Below, piece after piece: positions 1 to 11,251 of a stretch of 64,000 nt of DNA (positions within the stretch are counted from its first letter, which is position 1; each line of letters starts with the position of its first letter). Below the pieces are notes generated by a model. That model made no database searches, was not told the origin of the DNA, and worked only from the letters and a program-made list of their open reading frames with translations. This DNA comes from Acephala macrosclerotiorum (taxonomy: Eukaryota > Ascomycota > Leotiomycetes > Helotiales > Mollisiaceae). The translations under genes were made by a program, and so were the position numbers. The stretch lies in contig MU119459.1 of NCBI GenBank assembly GCA_014904845.1, forward strand, positions 1-64,000, in the 5' to 3' direction.

Positions 1-38
1 AGTAAGCACTGCAATGGATATAATGTCCCCGCACCTAG

Positions 39-215
39 CTAGATCTTTAAAATCAGACCATCAAGTCCATCGAATATATCACTCAAATTGACAGATGTTT
101 GCGGGTGCTCGAATGGCACGACCTTAGCTTGGAAAACCGTCGGAGCTTTGAGGACGTTAGTGATGTGATAAGAAGCCGCACGACCTTTCAAAACCTGTCC
201 AATTGATAGTGCCAT
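39..215 (-). pseudogene. N-terminal fragment of a fungal kinase-like protein
   Basis: The reading frame from the ATG at 215 opens with MALSIGQVLKGRAASY and continues through a VLKAPTVFQAKVV stretch. This resembles the start of fungal protein-kinase-like proteins, in which a glycine-poor first beta-sheet region is followed by a VF-A-V motif. The frame stops after 58 residues and no kinase catalytic motif is seen before the window edge. The gene is either truncated by decay or continues past an intron outside the window. An AT-rich patch begins about 80 bases upstream of the start codon. The family call rests on remembered similarity of the N-terminus only. Confidence 0.4.
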
Positions 216-420
216 AATGAGTCTCGATGTTTCTATGACCGTTAATAATAAGAATGGTAAGATATGTGGTTGACATCTTGACAAGGGAAGTATATAAAAT
301 TTAAATACGAAAGCGGCTCAATCTAGTAAAGAGTATTTAATATTATGGGGCTTTATCCTTTTAATTAAACACTTTAACATTCGTAGTATAGTCTAATCCG
401 GAAAGGATTGCTTAATAAAT

Positions 421-615
421 CCCGATTCGGTTTAGCGCGCTAACATATAAAAATATTACAATTATATACGTAAAATATATTAATTAAAATTTTAATAGTT
501 AAATTTTTAATAATTAAATTTTTATAATAAAATTAAAAATATTTTTTTTTTATAATAATTTAAATATTTTTTATATTTTTTTTAAAAGTTATAAATTAAT
601 TACGTTGTAATTATA
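421..615. other. AT-rich, RIP-like patch
   Basis: This short block is almost pure A and T. Many of its few C and G bases occur as CpG (for example acg, tcg and gcgcgc around 436-470). It looks like a small island of the same kind of sequence that fills the end of the window. No coding potential is visible. Confidence 0.65.
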
Positions 616-1638
616 CTTTGTATCGATATTCCGATTTTCCCAAGTCAAGGGCTTAAGCGAGGTAAAGCGGCGTTTAAGGATTTAGGTATATTTTGTATTA
701 GTACCTTGCGGCCTCATGCTATTTTAATCAATTTCGAAAATCTGGGAACTTCGTTTATAGCAAATGGACATCATGAAACTGGTTTCTAATCAGGTTTTTG
801 TACATAATCCCTTTCCTCATCGATCCTCTGGTTTATTAGCGTTGACTATGTTGCAATCGCATTCGAAACCTCACTCTCATACAAACGTTATCATTTCCAA
901 CCCTTCATATTCACTATGTGCGACGATGCCGAAGTGTTGATGAGGGGCTGTGGCCACTTGTAACCTTATGACCTGGATCGCCTTATCGGGCAGCGTGATA
1001 AGGCTTCCTGCAGCACTCGATTGACTTGAGACAACCACAAGTAGCACTCAATTCGGATGAGGTGTTTGGGGGCAATGAAGCCCTCCCATCACACGTCCAA
1101 ATCTTCATCAATACCCCTATTATTTTTCCTGCCAGGCATCCCAACTTTTTTTCATTACCTCGCACCACCCATCCGCTCCTACTGTGTCGGACACGTATGG
1201 TCACTCACAGGGCTACGTACAGTGCTTTGCAGGGACCTCATCTGATAAGTTGCGATAGTCTTAGTGGACAGAGCTGGCAGACGCGCCTTGGTGGTGTCGG
1301 GACATGCACTCAATACACTGTTAACCCTCCACTGACCACCATACATTTGAGCATAATGTATTGTAATACTATGGTGCTACCACATACAGACAGACTTGCA
1401 TATTGCATATGCTAGGCTTTCAGCTTTAACAGGGCGTCGGTGATTCATGTTTGAGTCACTTAGTCAAGATCGCAGCATCTAGAAAAGCAGTAGAGCGGTG
1501 TTTGAGTGCAAGGGCTGGACATATCAAGCAGGGCGAAAGCCTTGCCAGTATTTAGTTACTACGACGTATACAACTAGCTGTAATCACCCAGCCCGAACGG
1601 TATCTGTTTAAAGGCATCTACAATCAAAACAGTTAACA
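616..1638. other. Intergenic, no supported gene
   Basis: Normal base composition returns at about 616. The open frames here (up to 129 codons at 1026-1415) have no recognisable domain or splice structure. The last 100 bases probably contain the promoter of the small gene that starts at 1639. Confidence 0.5.
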
Positions 1639-2042
1639 ATGTCCTCATTGCCCCTTTGGCAAATCGACGATGGCAAATTAAGCTACTACTATGTGGCTCA
1701 ATCAACAGAGTACGGAATCTACTACGTGTTACAAACGCCGACGCCTGGCTATCCCGAGGGCTTTTACGCAGCTGACAGGTAAGCTTAGCCTTACGTTATC
1801 GTAGATGAGAACTAATATCGAGGCTCTATCCTAGAGATTTCGAAATTGCCGGCCACAATCAACAAATGGCAGACGTAGAAAGTTCTGGTAGAGCAGCTCA
1901 GAAAGCAAGGGGGAAAAGCGTAGCTGACGACACTGCGCTACCTTCAGAAAAGATAGCCGGTGGTGCTGCAGCGGCGGATGGGCAAATTTTATCTTCTGGT
2001 GAGCAGGCGAGGAGGAGACGGGGGAAGGACGACAAAGAGTGA
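1639..2042 (+). CDS. Small two-exon hypothetical protein, 115 aa
   Basis: Exon 1 is 1639-1778, the intron is 1779-1834 and exon 2 is 1835-2042. The intron starts GTAAGC, has a CTAAT branch-like site and ends CTAG. The joined frame stays open to the TGA at 2040. Residues 1-48 are aromatic-rich (LSYYYVAQ, YGIYYVLQTPTPGYPEGFY), suggesting a small beta-rich fold. The rest is Ala/Gly/Ser/Lys-rich and ends in a basic cluster (RRRRGKDDKE), so it is probably disordered. No family was recognised. The gene is supported by the good splice signals and by the contrast between an ordered N-terminus and a charged tail. The APH-type kinase gene lies 410 bases downstream on the same strand. Confidence 0.5.
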
Positions 2043-2452
2043 TGAATGAAAGGAAGGTGGGTGGCATATTATAGGCAATGCTTGAGAACCATTCAAATAC
2101 TTGTGAATATTGCAATTTAACTAGCTGCAACAAATAAAGTGACTCATGTATGTCTCTACACTTCATGCGTATTAATGGTGAATTATTGTAGCCTCGTCTC
2201 GCTGCTCGTCGGCCGAATTCTTCGAATCACGTGGCTCTGCTCCCGATCGAGACGCTGCTCCGTGCTCCCTCGGAAGTAAACTACGGTAACCGTAAGAGAG
2301 CTGGAATCCTAGATACCATGGCCACCGTATTATCCACTGAAGTTTAATTCAAAGGCCAAACATCTCTCAACTTCATATTTAGACACTAAATCCTTCCTCA
2401 TCCGCCAACACAGACTCCCCTTGTATCTTTACGAACCGACTCCAGCTCTAAC

Positions 2453-4051
2453 ATGTCGGACACACTGCCTCTTCTCAAAGGAAGTATCGCGCTAGATCGA
2501 GCTCTAAGTGAGGATGACAACATGCTCGCTCAAATCGGATATCCGCATCAGAGACGAGAGTTTTGGAGTTACCTGTCCGCTCATAAAGCCGAGATCGAGG
2601 CGGCCGTGTTATTTCACCTTGGAGTGAGCAAGTGTCGAGTTGCTGATGTGGGAACTTGGTTATCTGGCAGTTACAACGTCTGCATTCCTGTTCACATTAA
2701 TCCACCCTCCGCTGTGCGCGTGGTGCTTGTCAGGATCCCACTACCCTACAAAATTGGAGAGGCAAACTCACCAGGGAATGTAGATGAGAAGCTTCGGTGC
2801 GAGGTTGCTTCATATATATGGATTCAAGAAAATTGTCCCGATATTCCAATACCTTTTCTATTTGGCTTTGGGTTCCCAGATGGTCAGACGGTATGTTTAA
2901 TTGGCTTTTATGTGAATTTTTACTTACGACCAACTTAGTTCACAGCTCCTGAAAATGTATGCTTCTTCACACGATTAAAGTGGCATACAAGGCGAACCTT
3001 GCTGTCGTGGCTTCGATTTCCTACCCCATGTCGATATGTCAGCCGAAAACATCCTGATAATTTTTTGAAAACCGGCTATATGATTATTAGCTGGGTTTCG
3101 CAGGGAAACATGCTTTCTAAAACTTGGAATGCCCTCCGTTACGATAAGACCCGCCGCTCAAACCTTTTCCACAGCCTGGCTCGAATCATCCTTTCATTAA
3201 ACAAGTCTCCTTTGCCATGTATTGGCTCCTTCACTTTGAATAACCAAGGGTATATTACCTTGACTAATCGTCCTTTAACCCTGCGACTTCAATCTTTAGA
3301 GAACGAGGGCATCCGAAGTGCTATCAAGAAGAATTCTACTTACTCTTCTGTTGATCTTTACCTCCTTGATCTCTTGGCATGCCATGACAACCGCATTCTC
3401 TACCAGCCAAATCCTATACACGATCGAAGTGACGGCGAACGACAATTAGCAGCCATAACCACGATGCGTGCCATTCTTCCTCACTTTATAGATCGCAGTT
3501 ATCGCCATGGGCCTTTTGTCTTTACCCTTACAGACCTTCATCAAAGCAACATCTTCGTTGATGATGAATGGCATATTACTGGCTTAATCGACCTCGAATG
3601 GGCCTGTTCACTACCAATTGAATTACAGAGTCCTCCATACTGGGTTACTGGACGATCTATTGATGATATAGAGCATGGCGAACCTCTTGAAACCTTTAGT
3701 CAAATCATCACCGAATACTTGGACGCTTTCGAGCAAGAAGAGAGGGACGTGGTAGGAGAAGCTCTATATCAAACGCCTATTATGAAAAAGTGTTGGGAGA
3801 CTGGAAGCTTCTGGTACTTCCAGGCAGTCGAAAGTCCTAAAGGACTATACCGGGTCTTTAACGAACACATCCAACGATTGTTTTGTCCAGAACACTGCAA
3901 AATGCGGATCTTTGATCAAGTCGTGGCCCCATACTGGAAGGCTGGTGCGGCGGATGTGATAGAAAGGAAAATGAAGGACGAAGAAAAGTACAAGGATCGA
4001 TTGAGAGATGTGTTTGCTGCCAAGTCTCGAGGAAAACCGATAAAAATATAG
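2453..4051 (+). CDS. APH-fold phosphotransferase family protein, 516 aa
   Basis: Exon 1 is 2453-2890 and exon 2 is 2939-4051, split by a 48-base phase-0 intron (GTATGT...CTTAG). The joined frame ends with TAG at 4049. The protein matches the fungal aminoglycoside-phosphotransferase/choline-kinase-like group. The N-lobe contains RVVLVRIPLPYKIGE. The catalytic loop reads FTLTDLHQSNIFVD, which fits the family HxDxxxxN loop although HGD is replaced by LTD. A GLIDLEWACSLP segment matches the metal-binding DFG-like position. These proteins are common in filamentous fungi and few have known substrates. The family is not a sign of antibiotic resistance. The histidine missing before the catalytic Asp is worth noting but occurs in relatives. 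Confidence 0.85.
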
Positions 4052-4728
4052 CGATCCCTTGCTCTATTGTAAGGGGATTATCGATTCGAAGCAGTATATC
4101 AAAGACGGCGTTCTCTAACGAAACCTCAAATCCCTGTATGTAAGATATTTTAGGCAGACTGCCCTGGAGGAGGTGAAGCGGATGAATAAGGTTGCCAAGT
4201 TGATTGATTTAAGTCGAATTCATGCTCTCCAAGTGGTTTTCGTAGGCGGCTCCCGATGCGGCTCCCAAATCGCGGGGTAAACCGAGGCTGCGGCCCCCAA
4301 AAAAGGCCTTTAAATATAGGCTACGCGTAAATGGAGAAAGGGTCAACCTTGCAGGGCATCCCATGAGACCATACCAAATAGCCCTGTAGTTTTGTTGCAC
4401 CCGGCAAGTCCCCATGAGTCCTCTTCTGTTCCAACGTTACGCTGCGACCGCGCTGTGTCTCGCCTAATTTTGGTGAAAATCCTCTAAACTCACTTACTTT
4501 GAACGAAGGTTTAATAGGAATAGATAATCAAAATCTTTTAAAAACTGCATGCAATTAAAATTTGGAAAACAATAAATCATCTAAGCGAACATCAGCTTTT
4601 GATCTCTTGCGATTTGAAAGCGCTGGAAGATAGGGAAGTTTTAGCGATCGAACGCAAAGCTGGTCGCAACGTAATGGATAGCACCTGGTTCCCTAAACTT
4701 TCACCAACTTTCTGAAGCCTTCAAGTCT
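4052..4728. other. Intergenic, no supported gene
   Basis: Only short, featureless frames are present. It separates the phosphotransferase gene from the minus-strand gene with in-frame TAG codons, so the two are convergent. Confidence 0.5.
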
Positions 4729-5418
4729 TTAAGTCATCACAACATCCTCCCCTCCCAAAACCTCCATTTCATCCCACCCCCTAACACTAATCTTCGCAGC
4801 CATCAAATCCCACATCTCCCCCGTGACCCACTCCTTCCCCGCCTGCCACAACATCGTCACTTTACTATGCAAGGGCCCATGATACCGTTCACAAATCGCA
4901 TGCCACCCCTCCCATTCCCCCCTTTCCTCATCCGTAGCTGGCATCAAGAACGCAGTAACATCCCTTATACCTGCCTCTTCGCCATCTTTCTCAAAATCCC
5001 ATTCTTCCCCTTCGTATGAACGTTCTCCGCTGGGATTGCCTACCCATAAACTTAGTCCTAGTCCGAGTTTTTGGTGGAGAAGGAGGATAGAGTGGGTTGC
5101 AGGGCGGAGCTAGGAGTAAGGGCCTTCGGGCTTCCATTTTCGGTCGCGGAAGATAATTCTCAATGTCCTCAGATTAGAATGTGACAACAGGGGCCAGAAG
5201 CAGCGTTGGAGATTTGTCGATTGTTTTGTGGTCCAGTCAGGATTGCGAGGTTGGAGTTGACGGTGATTGATTGGGGTTGGGTGAGGGTGTTGGTGAAATA
5301 TTCTGCTCAATGGTTTGTGGAGAGTGATGCGAGCTGGTTGCGAGCTGGTGACATGGGGTTGCTAGTGCCTGCTGCGGGGTATTGAGACTGAGACTGAGGT
5401 TGTGTCTGGCTTCGCCAT
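4729..5418 (-). pseudogene. Unrecognised gene interrupted by two in-frame TAG codons
   Basis: One minus-strand frame runs from the ATG at 5418 to the TGA ending at 4729 (230 codons), broken only by TAG at 5364-5362 and TAG at 5112-5110. The sequence on both sides of the second TAG reads like one protein: WKPEGPYS, then the stop, then LRPATHSILLLHQK and GLGLSLWVGN, with a Trp-rich acidic C-terminus (GEWEGWHAICERYHG). Both stops could come from CAG by one C-to-T change. The second TAG lies in a tract resembling a 3' splice site, but no plausible 5' splice site or nearby branch point precedes it. It is therefore probably a recently killed gene. Stop-codon readthrough is a weaker alternative. Function is unknown. 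Confidence 0.45.
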
Positions 5419-5664
5419 TGCTGCGAGAACTGTGAAAGCACTTGGCTTTGCGATCCAAGTTTGGTTCCAAATTACGTTTTTTGCATTGTATGAAGTGCTG
5501 CTAAAAGTTCAAGGAAGTGAAGGAGAAGAGGCATTCGAGGCTCGTTTCCAGCCACAGAAGCCAATACCGGGAAATCGTTATCATTGATCTTGAATTTCAG
5601 CCCTAGATATCCTGCAACCCTTCTGACTTATGGACCTGTGAACCTGATTCTCGAGATACAAACT

Positions 5665-6864
5665 TCAAAGTTCAGGAAAGGCCTGCGCAATCCTATTTCC
5701 AACCTTATAATGAGTTCCCACCTGAGCAGTAACACTAACATTACTCTTCGCCTCAAATACAAGCACAATATCCGACCCTCCAAATTGAAAATACGAAATC
5801 TCCTCCCCTTTGCGCAACGTCTGTCCAACCTCTGCCGTGAGAATGATCGAGGATACCTGAGCCATCCCCATAGGCAAAACAGCAACAAGTCCAACCGCCG
5901 TCTCGAGAACCACAAGTCCACGAGTTTGACAAAATTGATACCCCGCATTATCAGGTGCATCGAAGACCATGACTCCATCTTTTCCATCAGCCAACAATCT
6001 ACTCTTGCTCTTGGTCGTTGGGTTGTGAAGCTTGCGCTGGGGGACAAGGCTCATGGTACCATCAACAGCGGATGGCTGTGGGTTGACTTCAAGATAGACT
6101 TGGCCTGGGATGACGCGGGCTTCGACAACTTTACCGCCAACAGGTGCGTGCTGACGATGATAGTCAGCCGGACTCAGGAAGGCGTGAGTGAAGATTCCTT
6201 GATTGAAGCGATCAGCATATGGACTTCCTTCTAGCAATTCGCTGATCTTCCAGTGGATTGTCTTGATGGTAACTCCTGAGTCTGAACGGATCTCCCATTG
6301 CCCGTCGAACATGGAATCTGCTGGGCTCACGATGACTGTTTGGTCAGAGATTGCTGCCACTGGTCTGTATCCAGGCTTGAAATTGCGGGCGAAGAACTCG
6401 TTATATGTCTTCCAGCCTCCTCTGGGCTCGAGATAGTCTCCCATGTTGTAGTTTGGCGAGTCTCGGAAGGTTTGAAGTGACTCAGGTGTGATGGACTCGG
6501 GCGTGTCCAAGAACTGTCCCTGAGCTTTGGCATACTGCACCATCCAATTCGACAACCAGGTCAGACTCTCTGGGTTCGGCCCTGGCAGGATGGGTGTCTG
6601 GAGTTTCTTGGTGGAAGGCTGATCTAAGACGAAATAGAACAGGCAGAGGTGATTGTAGACGTCCGTTCCTTGAAAGTTCTCTGATGGTACCCATAGCAAA
6701 AGATCGTTTAGAAAGTCGTAGTAGTTTTCGAGAGCTTTAATGGGTTGCATCTCTTTGATGCCACTGTTTCTAGCGCTATGGATGGCTTCGGTGAACTTAT
6801 GAAGCCACTTCGGCTCCTCGTCAATCTTCTTTACGAGATCTTGGACGACTTTCTCGTATGCCAT
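5665..6864 (-). CDS. Phosphatidylserine decarboxylase-family protein, 399 aa
   Basis: This is a single exon from the ATG at 6864. Residues about 25-170 match the PSDC N-terminal domain often found on fungal members. The catalytic region has the family DYHR motif (SPADYHRQH, about residue 240) and a C-terminal FGGSDIVLVFE, whose Gly-Gly-Ser (about 362-364) is the self-cleavage site that yields the pyruvoyl group. These enzymes decarboxylate phosphatidylserine or, in some basidiomycete relatives, amino acids such as tryptophan. No signal peptide or membrane segment is visible, so a soluble enzyme like the PSDC-containing group is likely rather than the mitochondrial PSD1. The true substrate cannot be told from sequence alone. 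Confidence 0.88.
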   Translation of the reverse strand: MAYEKVVQDLVKKIDEEPKWLHKFTEAIHSARNSGIKEMQPIKALENYYDFLNDLLLWVPSENFQGTDVYNHLCLFYFVLDQPSTKKLQTPILPGPNPESLTWLSNWMVQYAKAQGQFLDTPESITPESLQTFRDSPNYNMGDYLEPRGGWKTYNEFFARNFKPGYRPVAAISDQTVIVSPADSMFDGQWEIRSDSGVTIKTIHWKISELLEGSPYADRFNQGIFTHAFLSPADYHRQHAPVGGKVVEARVIPGQVYLEVNPQPSAVDGTMSLVPQRKLHNPTTKSKSRLLADGKDGVMVFDAPDNAGYQFCQTRGLVVLETAVGLVAVLPMGMAQVSSIILTAEVGQTLRKGEEISYFQFGGSDIVLVFEAKSNVSVTAQVGTHYKVGNRIAQAFPEL

Positions 6865-7746
6865 AGCTGTTGAAGTGAACGTCGCTGTTTGGAGATTCTG
6901 GATTCGAGGCCGAAGTGAGCAAAACTAGTAATGCGACGAGGTAAAAATGAAGACTCGAGAAATTCGGCAAACGGAATAGGGTCGAGCAAGATCAAATTTC
7001 CGTCTTTGAAGCGTGTGAACCTGAATTGAAGTAAGAGATTCTGTGAGAAATTAACTCTACACAATATGCTAGGAGACTTGGCACTTCGTAGTGCAGACGA
7101 AATCAAAACTTATACATTCACGTTCCCAAAAACGGATGTCACCTGTTGTACTGGGTCTGCTGGTTGCATGATCATCACCTTGTAGAACTGCGTCACCGCA
7201 CTGGAAGATCACATGTTGGTGAGAACATTTGCATCGCGTATTGCTCGTACTTCGTATAGCATTAAGATTCGCATTGCCAAAGTTCGCCAATCATGATGTA
7301 CTGCCAGGTTCTGGATTTCATGGCAGGGATACTTGCTTCCATCAGAATTTGGGTTTCACATGCTTCTGAACTCGGTGCATCACCAGATTCGAGAGATTAT
7401 AATGGAGGAAATCTTAGTCCAGGACGATAAAAAAAAGTATTAACGTTTCGAGGCAATATTGTTGTCGTGAGAGTCGGTAAAATTCTGAAGGAATTTAGCT
7501 GAGACTTTTGCAAAGCTGTACACTACAGCTAACCGGGCATTATATGTTTGGCACTTGCCAACGTTTGCAATGTACTAGAAGGAGTGGGACATTGAAGTTG
7601 ATGAAAAACATCCATTATAAATTGAATGCTTAATGTTCACTAAGTGAAGCAGCATCCACATGCTCCATACTCCATCCCCATCTCAACTCCGGAACGCCAC
7701 GCTATGCACTTTAGTACCTAAGCTAGTATCTAGGTATCTTGCTAAG
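6865..7746. other. Intergenic, no supported gene
   Basis: It lies upstream of the decarboxylase and downstream of the PARN-like gene, both on the minus strand. A 73-codon minus frame (7069-7290) has a CKCSHQH segment but no other support. Nothing else was recognised. Confidence 0.5.
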
Positions 7747-9608
7747 TCACAAGTGCTCTAACTGGTGGCGGATATCCTCAATCTCCCGATCCTCGTTCCC
7801 CTCGGCGAGATCACAAGCCCCGCTTTCAGAGGCATTGACGCGGAGCTTATTGACATAAATGCCCCAGAAGCTACTGCTAATCTTCGGAAGCCATTGTCGA
7901 ACCTTCACAGCACTCTCCTCGACAGCGGCAGAGGTACTGGCGAGTCCCATGGCATGACACTCGGGTGGCTGATTGTCCATGAAGGAGATCAAGTCCTCGC
8001 TGGATTTAGCTTTCTTCAGTTCCACCCCGCCCCGGGATTCATGATGCTCATTGAGGAATCCCTCCCCAGCGGAATGGGACTCCTCGGAAACCGAACCAGA
8101 CTCGGAAGACTCCTCACCCAGAATCTCCTTGCGCTCGCCGTACAATTTGGCTGCTAGTTTGACGAAGAGCTCTGCGGTCATCCAGCTATCGAACCCAGCC
8201 TCATGGGCTCTGCCGAGTTCGGTACCGTAGGAAGTATGCTCTTCATGGAGGAGAATGAGGGGAGTGTGGATCTTGCGGAAGGGAGCGAGAAGTTCCTTGA
8301 GGTTACTTCTAGGACTCATGTCTTTGGCACCATGAGTAGCGAGGTATTTGGTGTCGATAACGAATGGGAATAATTCATGAATCTCCTCTTGGAAGTGCTT
8401 GACTGAGCCAGGTAGAGTGCCGATAAAGGTCTTGTAGAGGAAACCGAGGTCGGTGAATAGGTTGTGGCCAACAAGGATGCGCTTGCTGTTGTCCTTAAGC
8501 CTCTCACAAATCTCCTTGAATTCCTCCTTGACGGCGTTGATTTCCTTTAAGTCAAGGCCTTTGCAGAACCAATCGGGGTCAATGCCGGAAAGATCACCAG
8601 CCACCAAAGCCTCAAAGATCCATCTCATGCCTAACGTCCGTTAGTCATGGTTTCAAAGTGAACCCACTGGTGTTACTAACCGGTTTGTCTTGCGATCTTT
8701 CCCATGAAGGCAGTCTCACGTCCCTTTTGGAATGCCAACTCTCTCTCCGTGTTGACTTTCTCAACTTGCATGAAGGAGCCATCCATACGAGCGAAGGTTC
8801 GAAGTCCAGGGAACTCATTGCGGATAAGTTGGTGCACGAGACGGCGTTGATAACCGTTTAAGGGGCCGGCAGGGCTAGCAACATTCGCGAATGCAAACTC
8901 GGGCTATGAAACACGATTAGCAAACACGAATATATTGGGCCCCTTATTTCGATCGATACCTTAGAATCCTTGAGCCAAGTGTTGACAGTCTTTCTAGCTA
9001 AACGAAGGAACTCGAGAGTCTCATGGGCATCAGGTGCAACGATCATATCCGGGATTTTGGCATTATGGTTTGCTCGTTCCTTAAACTCCTCGAGGAGCTC
9101 GATCTCTTCGTCGCGAGATAAATATGGGACACCTTCCTTGAAGACTTTGCCAAAGTCAAAGCCATTCTTAAGCAAGAATCCGGAGGCACTGGCAGCGAAT
9201 GTAAAGTTGCGGCTCAGATTCAATTCAACATTGTCGGCCGCGAGTGGGCTCAAGTTGAAATTGTATGGACGAGCGAGGTAGTATACTGTACATGGTGATT
9301 AGAATATTGTGCCCTTTATAAGTATCGTGTCTGTGGACATCCGTGGACGGCTTACCTTTGTCATGATCCTCCAAAACACAAGTGAGCCCCATCTGTAGAA
9401 CCTGATAGGTCTCAGCCGCACTCTTCATCTCCTCATACTGCTCCTGCAAGGCAAGTCTACCAACATTCAGGGACCGATCACCGGCAGAAAACTTAGGGCG
9501 AGTGGTGATGCCACTCATTTCCAAATCAAATGTGACGATGCAGGCCTTGGAAATAGCTCTCAGGATAGGAAGCAGTTCCTCACGGAAATGGGCGTGGTTA
9601 ACCTCCAT
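7747..9608 (-). CDS. PARN/CAF1-family poly(A) ribonuclease, 561 aa
   Basis: There are four exons: 9608-9356, 9285-8960, 8903-8681 and 8630-7747. The three introns (70, 56 and 50 bases) have GTAAGC, GTATCG and GTTAGT starts, and the joined frame is open for 562 codons. The protein begins MEVNHAHFREELLPIL and then has VTFDLEMSG, which supplies the first Asp-Glu pair of a DEDD exonuclease. Later motifs are VGHNLFTDLGFLY (second Asp) and AHEAGFDSWMTAELF (His and last Asp). This order and the N-terminus fit the PARN/TOE1/PNLDC1 branch of CAF1 nucleases, which trim 3' poly(A) tails of mRNAs and small RNAs. The last 170 residues are low-complexity and probably disordered. No R3H or RRM domain was seen. 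Confidence 0.88.
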
Positions 9609-11251
9609 GTTGTATGAGGGCTCACTGATATGCGAAAGTGTTTGCGTTGTGTGAAAGTATTGCGGTGGACGGTTGATGGGGAGGTCGGAAGGAAGGTAGA
9701 TCGCAGAAGCAGCTTTTTAAATATCCCTTTAGCGAGGGTGCCTGATGCTGAAGAGAACACAAAAGGTCGGTATACTATCGAACCAGTCTTTGTACTGGTC
9801 TGAAATCGTCGAGGAGAAGCAGATAGAGATTCCGCGGATGACGAGATGTGCGCTGCAGGTTGAAGAAGATATTGCCCAGCCACAGTTCAAGAGACCGAAC
9901 CTGACGCGGGGCACAATGCACGAGCTCAATTGGGAGGAGTACCAGGTGTTGCTTTTGTCCGAGGCTGTCGAAGCCGTGTAGGAATTTGTATAGTAGGAAG
10001 ACGGTGGTCGGGAGGAAAGCATCCAGGTCAACAGATGTCAGCTGTTCAGTCAACTCTTGACTGTAGTTGACGCGGGAGAGCGTTCTAACGTGATCCAGAA
10101 GAAGAATGACAAGGATGGCTGTTATCTGAGATCGTTGAATTTGGTGCAGTTGAGTAGGCACAAGATGGTGGTGAGGAGGAAAGGTTTGAAAATCGAAGCA
10201 GAGGCACCCGCAGCGGCTCAACCAGCCTTTGAGAGTCTGATGTTGGCACAGGACGGGAGTGTAAGTACTCTGGAGGACAGTACAGTACCAGTCAACGCTT
10301 CTCTCTGAGCTTGTCGAGGTTGTGTAGACAGGGGATGGTAGTTGGGAACGAAGTGGCAGAAGAAGCAGATGTCAGCCGTTCAGGGAGCCTCCGACAGACT
10401 GCACCTGACGCTGAACAGAAAGCAAAGGCGCAGTAGGCAAGGATATCAGTGGCTCTCTCAATCCGAAATTGTCGAGGATGTGTAGAAGAGGTGGCGGCAA
10501 AAGAGATTGCAAATCCAGAAGAGTTCGACGGCCAGCGAACTTTTCAGCCACCAAACTCGACAGCGACCTGAATGCGAATTTTGTAAAAGCAGGCTGGTCC
10601 GAAATTGTTTATTTTCGTTACTGCCCAGGACTTTCAAGGGCTGTAGAGAAAGGTAGGTAGTGGTTTGGAGTAAGCTTGCAGTCCTTGAATTGCTCAACGA
10701 GTCGCGGAGCAGCTGAACTTAGGCTTAGCAAGTATGTTCCACTCTTTCTAAACAAGGCTAACAAGAATATATCAAGATAAAAAAGCAGTTTATGCTGATT
10801 GAGAGGAGAGACAAGTGGATTTGAGCAGCAATTCAATGGTGTCATCGACTCCTCACGCCCACCAACAAGAATACACCACTGATTGCTTGATGAGTGTCCC
10901 ATTTATATGCGGAGTCTATCGGTGATTGCGTCTCACCAGCTGAGAATACCGCTCGTTATCATCTGATGTATTTCGTCATGATTGCTGTGTCTTTGGTTGA
11001 GTGATGTTTGCCAGCCTTGTCTGCCTGAGTACGTTTATAGACAGAATTAGGCTTAACAGCATAAAGTTATGCTCTGTACAAAAATACGCTAGCATTCTAC
11101 CAATCAGACTGGTGGGGGTAAAGCCGAGGCACTGGCTACCGAGTTTCTTTCACATTCAAGACACAAGATCACGAACTCCATTCCAGTCCCTTGGACTCGT
11201 CTCCTCCTCCCTCCTACACCACGATCCGCGTCTTCGAAGTCATAGAACACA
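9609..11251. other. Intergenic with weak diverged internal repeats
   Basis: It separates the divergent PARN-like (minus) and peroxin (plus) genes, so both promoters are here. A motif combining a GATGCTGAAGAG-like stretch with TGAAATCGTCGAGGA recurs in altered form near 9741-9815 and 10400-10480. GCAGATGTCAGCCGTTCAG near 10366 resembles a segment near 10030. A 148-codon minus frame at 9775-10221 shows no domain. No gene is supported. Confidence 0.4.

Noticed and set aside
1026..1415. 129-codon plus-strand frame upstream of the first small gene
   Set aside because: No domain, no splice structure and composition typical of chance frames.
5110..5240. Intron removing the second TAG of the minus-strand gene at 4729-5418
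   Set aside because: The acceptor side looks good (CTTACTCCTAG), but no acceptable donor or nearby branch point exists and the protein reads through smoothly.
5584..6234. 216-codon plus-strand frame
   Set aside because: It is antisense to the decarboxylase C-terminal half.
9775..10221. 148-codon minus-strand frame next to the PARN-like gene
   Set aside because: Leucine- and histidine-rich without pattern; more likely untranslated or intergenic sequence.
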